The notes under the pieces: generated by a model | What the model saw: only the letters and a program-made list of their open reading frames with translations | Databases searched by the model: none | What the model was told of the DNA's origin: nothing | Translations under genes and position numbers: made by a program | DNA from: Rhizobiales bacterium Y(2018) | GTDB taxonomy: Bacteria; Pseudomonadota; Alphaproteobacteria; Rhizobiales; Aestuariivirgaceae | Direction: 5' to 3' | Length of the DNA stretch: 64,000 nt | NCBI GenBank assembly: GCA_005502925.1 | Contig: SCPD01000002.1 | Location: 682,001-746,000, forward strand | Part shown: piece by piece, positions 24,531 to 33,866 of the stretch | How the letters are laid out: each line of letters begins with the position of its first letter | Numbering within the stretch: the first letter of the stretch is position 1

Positions 24531-24785
24531 ATGAAGACTAAATCCTATAGCGAATTGCGCCAGAATCTTGCCTCCACATTGGATAGTGTGACGGAAGACC
24601 ATGAGCCCGTGATCATTACGCGCGACCGTGGCAAGCCGGCCGCCGTCTTGATCTCGCTCGAGGATTTTGCGTCCTATGAAGAGAGCAGGTATCTCTTGCA
24701 AAGTCCGCGCAACGCCGATCGCCTTCTGAAGGCAATTGCTGAACTGGAGGCGGGCGAGGGCGCCGAACGAAAGCTCGCCGAGTGA
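24531..24785 (+). CDS. yefM: Antitoxin of the YefM/Phd family
   Basis: An 84-residue protein starting MKTKSYSELRQNLASTLDSV, the classical N-terminal DNA-binding and dimerisation part of Phd/YefM antitoxins. PVIITRDRGKPAAVLISLEDF near residue 25 follows, then a C-terminal tail (EELEAG-like acidic helix) that neutralises the toxin. The longer frame from 24474 overlaps the aminotransferase end and lacks homology. The antitoxin and the complex repress the promoter, probably at the inverted repeat 24504-24523. The stop overlaps the toxin start by 4 bases (GTGA). Confidence 0.93.
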   Translation: MKTKSYSELRQNLASTLDSVTEDHEPVIITRDRGKPAAVLISLEDFASYEESRYLLQSPRNADRLLKAIAELEAGEGAERKLAE

Positions 24786-25036
24786 AGCTCATCTTCAGCG
24801 AACAGGCCTGGGAGGACTACCTCTACTGGCAAGCGCAAGATCGCAAGCTTCTCGAGCGCATCAACGCATTGATCAAGGAGTGTTTGCGCACTCCCTTCAA
24901 AGGAACCGGCAAACCGGAACCTCTACGTGGCTCACTGTCCGGATGGTGGTCGCGCCGCATTACACAGGAGCATCGTCTCGTATATCGCCCCAGCGAGGAC
25001 GGTCTGCTGATCGCGCAATGCCGTTATCACTATTGA
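24782..25036 (+). CDS. yoeB: mRNA-interferase toxin of the Txe/YoeB family
   Basis: An 84-residue RelE-superfamily toxin. It has the YoeB pattern: MKLIFSEQAWEDYLYWQAQD, RINALIKECLRTPFKGTGKP, then LRGSLSGWWSRRITQEHRLV and YRPSEDGLLIAQCRYHY. The residues expected for ribosome-dependent mRNA cleavage are present: the Glu in the KPEPL loop, Arg/His of RRITQEHRLVY, and the C-terminal HY. GTG 24782 overlaps the antitoxin stop. The system is complete and appears intact. Such modules act in stress response, plasmid or region maintenance and phage defence. Confidence 0.94.
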   Translation: MKLIFSEQAWEDYLYWQAQDRKLLERINALIKECLRTPFKGTGKPEPLRGSLSGWWSRRITQEHRLVYRPSEDGLLIAQCRYHY

Positions 25037-25042
25037 GAAAGT

Positions 25043-26455
25043 TTAGGCCGCGGTGCCGCCGACGGTGATCTGATCGAGCCTGAGGCTCGGCTGACCGACA
25101 CACACCGGCACGCCCTGGCCCTGCTTGCCGCAGGTGCCGATGCCGGGATCGAGCGCCATGTCGTTGCCGACCATCGAGATGCGCTTCAACGCATCGGCGC
25201 CGTTGCCGATGATGGTGGCGCCCTTGACCGGCGTGGTGACGCGGCCGTTCTCGATCAGATAGGCCTCGGTGCAGGAGAACACGAACTTGCCCGACGTGAT
25301 GTCGACCTGGCCGCCGCCGAAGGATTTGGCGAACAGCCCGTTTTTCACCGAGGCGAGGATCTCGTCGGGGTGTTTGTCGCCGTTCAGCATATAGGTGTTG
25401 GTCATGCGCGGCATCGGGCTGTGGGCGAAGGACTGCCGGCGCCCGTTGCCGGTGGGTTTCATGCCCATGAGCCTGGCATTGAGCCGGTCCTGCATATAGC
25501 CGACCAGGATGCCGTCTTCGATCAGCGTGGTCGAGGAGGAGGGGGTACCCTCATCGTCGATGGCGATCGAGCCCCGGGCGCGCGCCACCGTGCCATCATC
25601 GACGACGGTGATGCCCCGGGCGGCGATCCGTTCGCCCATCAGCCCGGCAAAGGCGCTGGTCTTCTTGCGGTTGAAATCGCCCTCGAGCCCGTGGCCGATG
25701 GCTTCATGGAGCAGGATGCCCGGCCAGCCGGGTCCCAGCACCACGTCCATTTCGCCGGCCGGCGCCGGTTTCGCCTCGAGGCCGACGAGCGACTGGCGCA
25801 CCGCTTCCCGGACCGCGTCCTGCCAGGTGGCTTCTGTCACATAGTCGCTGTAGAGGCCGCGCCCGCCGAAGCCGTAGGAGCCGCTGGCGCGTTCCGTGCC
25901 GTCGCTCGCCATGACGCTGACCTGGAAGCGCACCAGAGGCCGGCTGTCGCGATAGACTTCGCCCTGGGCGCGCAGGATCTCGATTTCCTGCCAGTCGCCG
26001 GAGAGTGAAATGCTCACTTGCTTGATGCGCGGATCGGCCTTGCGGGCGAAGTCGTCGACCTGCTGCAGGAGCGTCACCTTGTCGGCGAAGGCGAAATGGT
26101 CGGATGGATTCTTGGCCGGGTAGAGTTCCCGATTCGTGCGCGCCGGCGCCTGGGCGACGGCCGAGGTGGGGCCGCCGATAATGGTGCGGCAGATGTCGGC
26201 CGCCCGTTTCATGGCGGCAGCCGAAAGCTCGGTCGAGTGCGAATAGCCCTGGGTCTCGCCGCTCACCACGCGCAGGCCGAAGCCTTGCGCCTCATCGAAG
26301 CTCGCCGATTTGAGCCTCCCGTCATCGAAGACCGCGTGTTCGGAAAGGCGCTGCTCGACGAACAGCTCGCCGTCGTCGGCGCCTTTCAGGGCGGTATCGA
26401 GGATCTGGGCGGCTTCGCCCCGGCCAATGCCCGTCTTGTCGAGAAGGGAGATCAT
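25043..26455 (-). CDS. tldD: Metalloprotease TldD
   Basis: A 470-residue protein. The zinc motif lies in LLHEAIGHGLEGDFNRKKTS near residue 250 (HExxxH), flanked by VVLGPGWPGI and followed by SSSTTLIEDGILVGYMQDR and RRQSFAHSPMPRMTNTYM, all TldD signatures. TldD forms a heterodimer with PmbA/TldE, encoded here at 8192-9529, and degrades unstructured peptides. It ends 6 bases from the yoeB end on the opposite strand. It lies 20 bases downstream of ialB on the same strand and may be co-transcribed with it. Confidence 0.95.
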   Translation of the reverse strand: MISLLDKTGIGRGEAAQILDTALKGADDGELFVEQRLSEHAVFDDGRLKSASFDEAQGFGLRVVSGETQGYSHSTELSAAAMKRAADICRTIIGGPTSAVAQAPARTNRELYPAKNPSDHFAFADKVTLLQQVDDFARKADPRIKQVSISLSGDWQEIEILRAQGEVYRDSRPLVRFQVSVMASDGTERASGSYGFGGRGLYSDYVTEATWQDAVREAVRQSLVGLEAKPAPAGEMDVVLGPGWPGILLHEAIGHGLEGDFNRKKTSAFAGLMGERIAARGITVVDDGTVARARGSIAIDDEGTPSSSTTLIEDGILVGYMQDRLNARLMGMKPTGNGRRQSFAHSPMPRMTNTYMLNGDKHPDEILASVKNGLFAKSFGGGQVDITSGKFVFSCTEAYLIENGRVTTPVKGATIIGNGADALKRISMVGNDMALDPGIGTCGKQGQGVPVCVGQPSLRLDQITVGGTAA

Positions 26456-26475
26456 GGCCGGATTGACCTTATGCG

Positions 26476-27135
26476 TCAGAGCTTGCCGAGGGCGGTAAAG
26501 GCGGCGGCAAAGCCGTTGAGGGACACCTTGATCGGCATGCTGATGCCGGGCGCTTCATAGATGATGAAATTGGCGGCGGAGCCCTTGCGGAACTTGTCGA
26601 GCGTCTGCGCGCCCGCTTCGCCGAAAGCCACGCAGATCTGCGGCAGGCAGCGCGTAAAGGGGATGCGGCCGACCGCGCCGCCATCGATCTCGAGCGCGAT
26701 GCCGGTCGGCAGATAGACGCCGATCGGGGCCATGATGCGCATCATGGTGACGTCCTTGCCGTTCTGCTTGCCGCGCACGAAGACGGTGGTAAGGCCGACT
26801 TTGGCGTTCTTCTCGCTGCGCGCCGCCTGGACCATGCCGCATTGACGTTCGGTCTCGCCCGGCTGCCCACCGGCCTTTTGCTCGTCGTTGCACTGGATCT
26901 TCCAGTCGCCATGGGTGGCGATGATCTGCGGCGCCTGGGCTTGACCCTGGCCCTGGCCCTGGCCCTGGGCGCGCGGACCAGCTTGTCCCTGGCCCTGCTG
27001 TGCCTGCGGGTTGCGCGGGCCGAAATTGTTCTTCTGTGGCGCCTGCTCTTCCTGGGCCAGTGCCGGGGCGATCGCGATGAGGGCGGCGACCGTCAAAGCG
27101 GGCCAGCGCAGCATGTTCTTGGAGAAGATGGGCAC
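26476..27135 (-). CDS. Invasion-associated locus B (IalB) family protein
   Basis: A 219-residue exported protein. The signal peptide ends near ALAQEEQ. A low-complexity region of Gln-Gly pairs (QGQGQGQGQAQAPQ) follows, then the IalB domain: HGDWKIQCND, CGMVQAARSEKNAKVG, IMAPIGVYLPTGIALEIDG, FTRCLPQICVAFGEAG. Four conserved cysteines are present. The family is named from Bartonella, where it helps red-cell invasion, but it is general in Rhizobiales and usually sits divergent to coxB, as here. GTG 27135 was accepted as the start because AAGGA lies 7 bases upstream. Confidence 0.88.
   Translation of the reverse strand: MPIFSKNMLRWPALTVAALIAIAPALAQEEQAPQKNNFGPRNPQAQQGQGQAGPRAQGQGQGQGQAQAPQIIATHGDWKIQCNDEQKAGGQPGETERQCGMVQAARSEKNAKVGLTTVFVRGKQNGKDVTMMRIMAPIGVYLPTGIALEIDGGAVGRIPFTRCLPQICVAFGEAGAQTLDKFRKGSAANFIIYEAPGISMPIKVSLNGFAAAFTALGKL
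26945..26970. repeat. Hexanucleotide repeat in ialB
   Basis: CTGGCC units follow each other about four times in the + strand. They encode Gln-Gly pairs in the linker after the IalB signal peptide. Because the unit is six bases, gain or loss of copies keeps the frame and would change only the linker length. Confidence 0.7.
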
Positions 27136-27410
27136 GGGGCTTTCCTTGTTCTATCTCGATTCGCGGGGCGGCTCTTAGCGCTATGAGGCATCTTGGGCAA
27201 TCACCAAAGCAGCGCCGGGGCGTGTTTGTTCGCAAAAAATGAGGCAGAATTCCGGTTGCGGCAAAGCGTGGGGATGCCACGACGTTTTGCCGCGCCGGGT
27301 CTGGTTGCGGCGGCTTGGCGAATGTGGTTCACAATTGGTTCCAGAATACGGGCAAGGCGCGCTTCGCACCATTTTGTGCGGAGCAGCAAGGCATGAGGAA
27401 AGAGGCGGGA

Positions 27411-28298
27411 ATGAGATTCGCGAAAATTTGGGCCGGCTCGGCAGTGATGTTGGCACTGAGCGCCGGAGCGGCTCTTGCCGAAGGCGGCGGCGGTCATGCC
27501 GTGCCCTGGCAGATGGGGTTGCAGCCGGGTGTTACGCCGGTGGCCGAGTTCATCCACTGGTTCCACAACTATCTGCTGCTGCCCATCATCACGGTCATCA
27601 CGCTCTTTGTTCTGGGCCTGCTCATCTATGTGATGGTCAAGTTCAACGCCAAGGCCAACCCGGTCCCGTCCAAGACCACCCATAATACGACGATCGAGGT
27701 CCTGTGGACCGTCATCCCGATCGTCATCCTGGTGGTCATCGCCATTCCGTCCTTCCGCCTCCTCTATCTCCAGCGCGACATGCCGCAGGGCGACATGACC
27801 ATCAAGGTCATCGGCAACCCGTCCTGGAACTGGACCTACGAATATCCCGATCTCGGCACCAATGAGGACGGCTCGGCGAAGGTCTCCTTCACCGCCTATC
27901 TCAAGGCCAAGGACAAGCTCGAGGCGACCGATACCTGGCTGCTCTCGACCGACGTGCCGGTCGTCGTTCCGGTCAACAAGACGATCCGCCTCCATATAAC
28001 TTCGGATCCCGAAGGCATCATCCATGCCTGGACCATCCCGGCCTTCGGCATGAAGATCGACGCCATTCCCGGCCGCCTCAACGAGGACTGGTTCCGGGCC
28101 ACCAAGGAAGGCGTCTATTACGGCCAGTGCTCGGAACTGTGCGGCAAGGACCATGCCTTCATGCCGATCGAGGTTCATGTCGTGTCGCAGGCCGACTACG
28201 ACGCCTGGGCCGAGAAGATCAAGACCGCCGGAGCGGATGAGGCGCGCAGCTTTTTGTTCGCGCTGCTCAAGGCCAAGGGCCAGCTGGCGCAGAAATAA
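27411..28298 (+). CDS. coxB: Cytochrome c oxidase subunit II
   Basis: Carries the CuA centre that takes electrons from cytochrome c. The 295 residues start with a signal peptide (MRFAKIWAGSAVMLALSAGA), then two membrane helices (IHWFHNYLLLPIITVITLFV and EVLWTVIPIVILVVIAIPSF). The periplasmic cupredoxin domain follows, with NPSWNWTYEYPD, HAWTIPAFGMK and the CuA ligands in YYGQCSELCGKDHAFMPIEV. ATG 27411 has GAGG 5 bases upstream; ATG 27393 would add six residues. It is the first gene of the aa3 oxidase operon and is divergent from ialB. Confidence 0.96.
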   Translation: MRFAKIWAGSAVMLALSAGAALAEGGGGHAVPWQMGLQPGVTPVAEFIHWFHNYLLLPIITVITLFVLGLLIYVMVKFNAKANPVPSKTTHNTTIEVLWTVIPIVILVVIAIPSFRLLYLQRDMPQGDMTIKVIGNPSWNWTYEYPDLGTNEDGSAKVSFTAYLKAKDKLEATDTWLLSTDVPVVVPVNKTIRLHITSDPEGIIHAWTIPAFGMKIDAIPGRLNEDWFRATKEGVYYGQCSELCGKDHAFMPIEVHVVSQADYDAWAEKIKTAGADEARSFLFALLKAKGQLAQK

Positions 28299-28330
28299 GG
28301 GGACGGCCGCCGAGGCGGTCAGCACATTGA

Positions 28331-29992
<1,662 letters not shown>

Positions 29993-30005
29993 CGACAACC
30001 AAGGC

Positions 30006-30030
30006 GAGGCCGCCTCAGTTAGGCGGCCTC
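30006..30030. other. Perfect hairpin between coxA and ctaB
   Basis: GAGGCCGCCT (30006-30015) and AGGCGGCCTC (30021-30030) form a 10-bp stem with a 5-base loop in the 58-base gap between coxA and ctaB. It has no following U-tract. It could be an mRNA-stabilising 3' end for the abundant coxBA message, or a partial attenuator lowering expression of the assembly genes. The ctaB Shine-Dalgarno (AGGACAGG) lies just downstream. Confidence 0.65.
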
Positions 30031-30050
30031 AGCCGACTTGAAGGACAGGA

Positions 30051-31001
30051 ATGAGCGATATTCACGCCGATATTTCCGACAAGAGCGAAGCCGCTCTGGG
30101 CGGGCAGGGTACGGTCAAAGACTACTGGGCCTTGCTCAAGCCGCGCGTGATGTCGCTTGTCATCTTCACCGCCCTTGCCGGCCTCGTGGCCGCGCCCGGC
30201 GATATCCATCCCTGGCTCGCCGCGGTGGCGCTGCTCGCCATTGCGGTCGGCGCCGGCGCCTCGGGCGCGCTCAATATGTGGTATGACGCGGATATCGATG
30301 CGCTGATGGCGCGTACCGCCAACCGGCCGGTGCCGCGCGGCGCCATCCTGCCGGGCGAGGCGCTGGGCTTCGGCATGGCGCTGGCGGTGGGCTCGGTGCT
30401 CATCCTCGGCCTCCTCGTCAACATCGTCGCCGCCGCACTCCTCGCCTTCACCATTTTCTTCTACGCCGTCATCTACACGATGTGGCTCAAGCGCTCGACG
30501 CCGCAGAACATCGTCATCGGCGGTGCCGCCGGCGCCTTCCCGCCGATGATCGGCTGGGCCGCCGCCACGGGTTCCGTCTCGCTCGCCTCGATCGCGCTCT
30601 TCCTCATCATCTTCATGTGGACGCCGCCGCATTTCTGGGCGCTGGCGCTGTTCCGCGAGGGCGACTATGCCCGCGCCGGCGTGCCGATGATGCCCAACGT
30701 CGCGGGCGCCCAGGAGACGCGCAAGCAGATCCTGCTCTACAGCCTCATCCTCGTGCCGATCACCTTCCTGCCGTCGCTGCTCGGCACCACCGGCATGCTC
30801 TATACGGTGGTGACGGCGGGCCTTGGCGTCGCCTTCATCTGGCATGCCGTCGATGTCTACCGGATCACCGAGGGCGATGCGGCCCGGCGCGCCTGCCGCC
30901 GCCTGTTCGGCTTCTCGATCCTCTATCTCTTTGCCCTCTTCGCGCTGATCATCGCCGAGCGTGTCCTCGGCCTGGCGCCTTTTGCCCCGGTATTCGGATG
31001 A
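30051..31001 (+). CDS. ctaB: Protoheme IX farnesyltransferase (heme O synthase)
   Basis: Adds a farnesyl group to heme b to make heme O, the precursor of the heme a used by subunit I. The 316-residue membrane protein has [18 protein letters not shown] (helix 1), [20 protein letters not shown] near residue 78 (NxxxD-xxxD-xxM-xRT-xRP motif) and [20 protein letters not shown] near 142. Nine hydrophobic helices fit the family. The stop overlaps coxF (ATGA). Confidence 0.97.
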   Translation: MSDIHADISDKSEAALGGQGTVKDYWALLKPRVMSLVIFTALAGLVAAPGDIHPWLAAVALLAIAVGAGASGALNMWYDADIDALMARTANRPVPRGAILPGEALGFGMALAVGSVLILGLLVNIVAAALLAFTIFFYAVIYTMWLKRSTPQNIVIGGAAGAFPPMIGWAAATGSVSLASIALFLIIFMWTPPHFWALALFREGDYARAGVPMMPNVAGAQETRKQILLYSLILVPITFLPSLLGTTGMLYTVVTAGLGVAFIWHAVDVYRITEGDAARRACRRLFGFSILYLFALFALIIAERVLGLAPFAPVFG

Positions 31002-31159
31002 ACCAGATCATGGATCAAAGACCCTTTTCGCCTGAGGATATGAGCCGCCGCCGCAAGCGCTCCGTAGCGCTCGCTCTGGTGCTGGCCGGCCTCGTCGTCC
31101 TGTTCTTCGTCACCACCATCGTGCGCCTCGGCGGCGAGGTGGCTCTGCGGAATTTCTGA
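30998..31159 (+). CDS. coxF: Small CoxF-type membrane protein
   Basis: A 53-residue protein that starts in the ctaB stop (ATGA overlap). It consists of a polar stretch, RRRKR, one membrane helix ([20 protein letters not shown]) and a short end. Proteins of this size and layout sit between ctaB and ctaG in Rhizobiales oxidase operons and are called CoxF. A biochemical role is not established; positional constancy suggests oxidase assembly or stability. ATG 31010 is a possible alternative start. The ctaG start follows by one base. Confidence 0.8.
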   Translation: MNQIMDQRPFSPEDMSRRRKRSVALALVLAGLVVLFFVTTIVRLGGEVALRNF

Positions 31160-31160
31160 C

Positions 31161-31763
31161 ATGCAGCGCACGCCGTCGACACCCGACTCCGACAAGAACC
31201 GCAAAGTGGCGATGATCTTCGCCGCCGTGGTGGTCGGCATGGTCGGCCTCGCTTATGCCTCCGTGCCGCTCTACCGGCTGTTCTGCCAGGTGACCGGTTT
31301 CGGCGGCACCACCCAGCGCGCCGAAGCCGCGCCTCAGAAGACCGTCGACCGGCGCATGACCATCCTGTTCGACGCCAATACGGCCGGCAGCCTGCCCTGG
31401 ACCTTCGAGCCGGTGCAGCGCGCGCTCGACGTTAAGGTCGGCGAGGAGAACTTCGCTTACTATCGCGCCACCAACAATTCCGATCACGCCATCACCGGCT
31501 CGGCCGTCTTCAACGTGACGCCCGACACGACCGGCGCGTATTTCAACAAGATCGAGTGCTTCTGCTTCACCGAGCAGACGCTCAAGCCCGGCCAGACGGT
31601 CGAGATGCCGGTGTCCTTCTTCATCGATCCGGCGATCGTCGACGATCGCGGCCTCGACAAGATCAACACGATCACGCTGTCTTACACTTTCTATCCGGCG
31701 GACGAGCCGAGCAATGTCTCGTCGACCGAGAAAAAACCTTCAACCGATACCAATCTGAATTGA
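31161..31763 (+). CDS. ctaG: Cytochrome c oxidase assembly protein (Cox11/CtaG)
   Basis: Copper chaperone that delivers CuB to subunit I. The 200-residue protein has one N-terminal helix (VAMIFAAVVVGMVGLAYASV), then PLYRLFCQVTGFGG (conserved start of the periplasmic domain). The copper-binding motif follows in KIECFCFTEQTLKPGQTVEM (CxCF), then MPVSFFIDP. The final YTFYPADEPS is also typical. It is in frame order with coxF and precedes ctaE by 19 bases. Confidence 0.96.
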   Translation: MQRTPSTPDSDKNRKVAMIFAAVVVGMVGLAYASVPLYRLFCQVTGFGGTTQRAEAAPQKTVDRRMTILFDANTAGSLPWTFEPVQRALDVKVGEENFAYYRATNNSDHAITGSAVFNVTPDTTGAYFNKIECFCFTEQTLKPGQTVEMPVSFFIDPAIVDDRGLDKINTITLSYTFYPADEPSNVSSTEKKPSTDTNLN

Positions 31764-31782
31764 CGCCTGAGGAGCAGGGGAC

Positions 31783-32637
31783 ATGGCCGACTCACACGCT
31801 AAGAACCACGACTACCATCTGGTCGACCCAAGCCCATGGCCGGTGGTCGGCTCGGTCTCGGCTTTCATTCTCGCCGTTGGCGCCATCATCTGGATGCACG
31901 GCTCCGCCCCCTGGGTGGCGCTGGTCGGCCTCGCCCTCGTTCTCTACACCATGTTCATGTGGTGGCGCGACGTCATCAAGGAGAGCCACAAGGGTGATCA
32001 CACCGAGGTCGTGTCGCTGCATCTGCGCTACGGCATGCTGCTCTTCATCGCTTCGGAAGTGATGTTCTTCGTCGCCTGGTTCTGGGCTTTCTTCGATGCG
32101 AGCCTGTTCAGCAGCGAATCCATCCAGGCGGCGCGCCTGGAAGCGACCGGCGGCGTGTGGCCGCCCAAGGGCATCGAGGTCTTCGATCCCTGGCATCTGC
32201 CACTCATCAATACGCTGATCCTGCTCACCTCGGGCACGACCGTCACCTGGGCGCATCACGCGCTGCTCAACAATGACCGCAAGGGCCTGAAATGGGGCCT
32301 GGCGCTCACCGTCGGTCTCGGCCTCATCTTCACCGCGGTGCAGGCTTACGAATATGCCCATGCCTCTTTCGCCTTCAACCGCGACAATGGTGGCAATATC
32401 TACGGCTCGACCTTCTTCATGGCGACCGGCTTCCACGGTTTCCATGTCATCGTCGGCACGCTGTTCCTGATCGTCTGCCTCTTCCGCGCGCTGAAAGGTC
32501 ATTTCCGCCCCGAGAAGCATTTCGGTTTCGAGGCGGCCGCCTGGTACTGGCATTTCGTCGACGTCGTCTGGCTGTTCCTCTTCGCCTGCATCTATGTGTG
32601 GGGTTCGGCCGGCGTGCAGTTTGCTGCTGAGCACTAA
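31783..32637 (+). CDS. ctaE: Cytochrome c oxidase subunit III
   Basis: Subunit III stabilises the catalytic core. The 284-residue, seven-helix protein has HDYHLVDPSPWPVVGSVSAF at the start, RYGMLLFIASEVMFFVAWFW near residue 86 (conserved Glu in SEVMFF), THAL-like WAHHALLNNDRKG near 163 and FHGFHVIVGTLFLIVC near 213, followed by HFGFEAAAWYWHFVDVVWLF. It follows ctaG in the oxidase operon. Confidence 0.97.
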   Translation: MADSHAKNHDYHLVDPSPWPVVGSVSAFILAVGAIIWMHGSAPWVALVGLALVLYTMFMWWRDVIKESHKGDHTEVVSLHLRYGMLLFIASEVMFFVAWFWAFFDASLFSSESIQAARLEATGGVWPPKGIEVFDPWHLPLINTLILLTSGTTVTWAHHALLNNDRKGLKWGLALTVGLGLIFTAVQAYEYAHASFAFNRDNGGNIYGSTFFMATGFHGFHVIVGTLFLIVCLFRALKGHFRPEKHFGFEAAAWYWHFVDVVWLFLFACIYVWGSAGVQFAAEH

Positions 32638-32649
32638 CAACAATAAATT

Positions 32650-32675
32650 CCCTCTCTCCCATTGGGGAGAGAGGG
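32650..32675. repeat. Intergenic palindrome, CCTCTCTCC family
   Basis: CCCTCTCTCCC (32650-32660) and GGGAGAGAGGG (32665-32675) form an 11-bp stem with a 4-base loop, between ctaE and the DUF983 gene. No T-run follows. It is of the same type as the palindromes at 45105, 45242, 51685 and 54666 and may separate the catalytic from the accessory part of the operon. Confidence 0.75.
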
Positions 32676-32706
32676 GACCAGCTTGGGGACCCGGTGGAGT
32701 GATGTC

Positions 32707-33084
32707 ATGACCGAGCCCTATTATCCCGATCTTTCGCCGATCAAGACCGGCCTTGCCGGCAAATGCCCGCGCTGCGGCCGCGGCCGACTGTTCGCGGGTT
32801 ATCTCACCGTTGCGAAGAACTGCAGCTCCTGCGGCCTCTCCTTCGATTTCGCCGATGCCGGCGACGGCGCCGCCTGGTTCGTCATGCTGTTTGTCTGCTT
32901 CTTCGGCGTCGGCAGCATTCTCGGCATCGAGGTGGCCTATTCGCCGCCCTTCTGGGCGCATGTGCTGATCGCCATCCCTCTCATCATCCTGTTGCCGCTC
33001 GTGCTGCTGCGCCCCGCCAAGGGCATTCTTCTGTGCCAGCAATGGAAGACCAAGGCCCAGGAAGGGCGGCTCACCCCCAGATGA
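32707..33084 (+). CDS. DUF983 family membrane protein
   Basis: A 125-residue protein. Two CxxC pairs occur near the N terminus, in GKCPRCGRGRLF and KNCSSCGLSFDF, and look like a small zinc ribbon. Two membrane helices follow (AAWFVMLFVCFFGVGSILGI and FWAHVLIAIPLIILLPLVLL). DUF983 proteins are regular members of alphaproteobacterial cox operons between subunit III and Surf1; a role in oxidase assembly is plausible but unproven. The open frame could start upstream at 32662; ATG 32707 begins the conserved part. The stop overlaps surf1 by 4 bases. Confidence 0.85.
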   Translation: MTEPYYPDLSPIKTGLAGKCPRCGRGRLFAGYLTVAKNCSSCGLSFDFADAGDGAAWFVMLFVCFFGVGSILGIEVAYSPPFWAHVLIAIPLIILLPLVLLRPAKGILLCQQWKTKAQEGRLTPR

Positions 33085-33806
33085 CCGGCAGAATCTGGCA
33101 GGTCGTCATCGCGACCGTTCTCGGCGTCGCTCTGCTCGTGGGGCTGGGTGCGTGGCAATTGCAGCGCCTCGCCTGGAAAGAGGCGCTGATCGCTGAGCGT
33201 GAGCAGCGGCTCAATGCGCCGCCGGTGTCGCTCGATGCGGCGCTCAAGGAATTCGATGCCGACCGCTCGGTCGAATTCCTGAAAGTGAAGGCGCAAGGCA
33301 CGTTCCAGCACGATGCCGAATTGTTCGTGCTCACCACCGAAGGCGGTGTGCCGGGCTTTCAGGTGGTGACGCCGCTCGCCAGCACGGAAGGCGTGATCGT
33401 CCTCGTCGATCGCGGCTTCATCCCCGAGCCTCTAAAAGATGCGAAGCGCCGCCCCGACAGCCAGCCTTCAGGTGACATCGAGGTTACCGGCATCTTGCGC
33501 CGCCATGTCCAGGGCCGCGGCGCCTTCACGCCCGACAATGATACGGCGGGCAATATCTGGTACTGGTGGGACATACCGGCGATGCTGGCCTTCGCCCATG
33601 TGGCGCCCGACCAACGCGTCGCGCCCTTCGTTCTGCATCTCGAGCCCGACCCGGCTGCCGGCAGGACATTGCCGAGCCCCGTATCGGTCGATGAGAACCT
33701 CACCAACAATCATCTCCAATACGCGCTGACCTGGTTCGCGCTGGCTGTCCTGTTGATCGTCATGTCGGGCCTCCTGATCCGCCAGATTCGGCGGAAAGGA
33801 GACTGA
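33081..33806 (+). CDS. SURF1-family oxidase assembly protein
   Basis: A 241-residue protein with the two-helix SURF1 topology: an N-terminal helix (WQVVIATVLGVALLVGLGAW, running straight into the family motif GAWQLQRLAWKEALI), a periplasmic domain with GFQVVTPLASTEGVIVLVDRG and a C-terminal helix (NHLQYALTWFALAVLLIVMS, with the conserved NHLQYAxTW). Surf1 binds heme a and helps insert it into subunit I. It is coupled to the DUF983 gene and is the last clear oxidase-assembly gene of the operon. Confidence 0.94.
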   Translation: MTGRIWQVVIATVLGVALLVGLGAWQLQRLAWKEALIAEREQRLNAPPVSLDAALKEFDADRSVEFLKVKAQGTFQHDAELFVLTTEGGVPGFQVVTPLASTEGVIVLVDRGFIPEPLKDAKRRPDSQPSGDIEVTGILRRHVQGRGAFTPDNDTAGNIWYWWDIPAMLAFAHVAPDQRVAPFVLHLEPDPAAGRTLPSPVSVDENLTNNHLQYALTWFALAVLLIVMSGLLIRQIRRKGD

Positions 33807-33866
33807 TTCCACTTCGTCGGGAAGCACGCTATGGTGCGCGGCCCTCCACAGAAGGATCTCTCCGCT

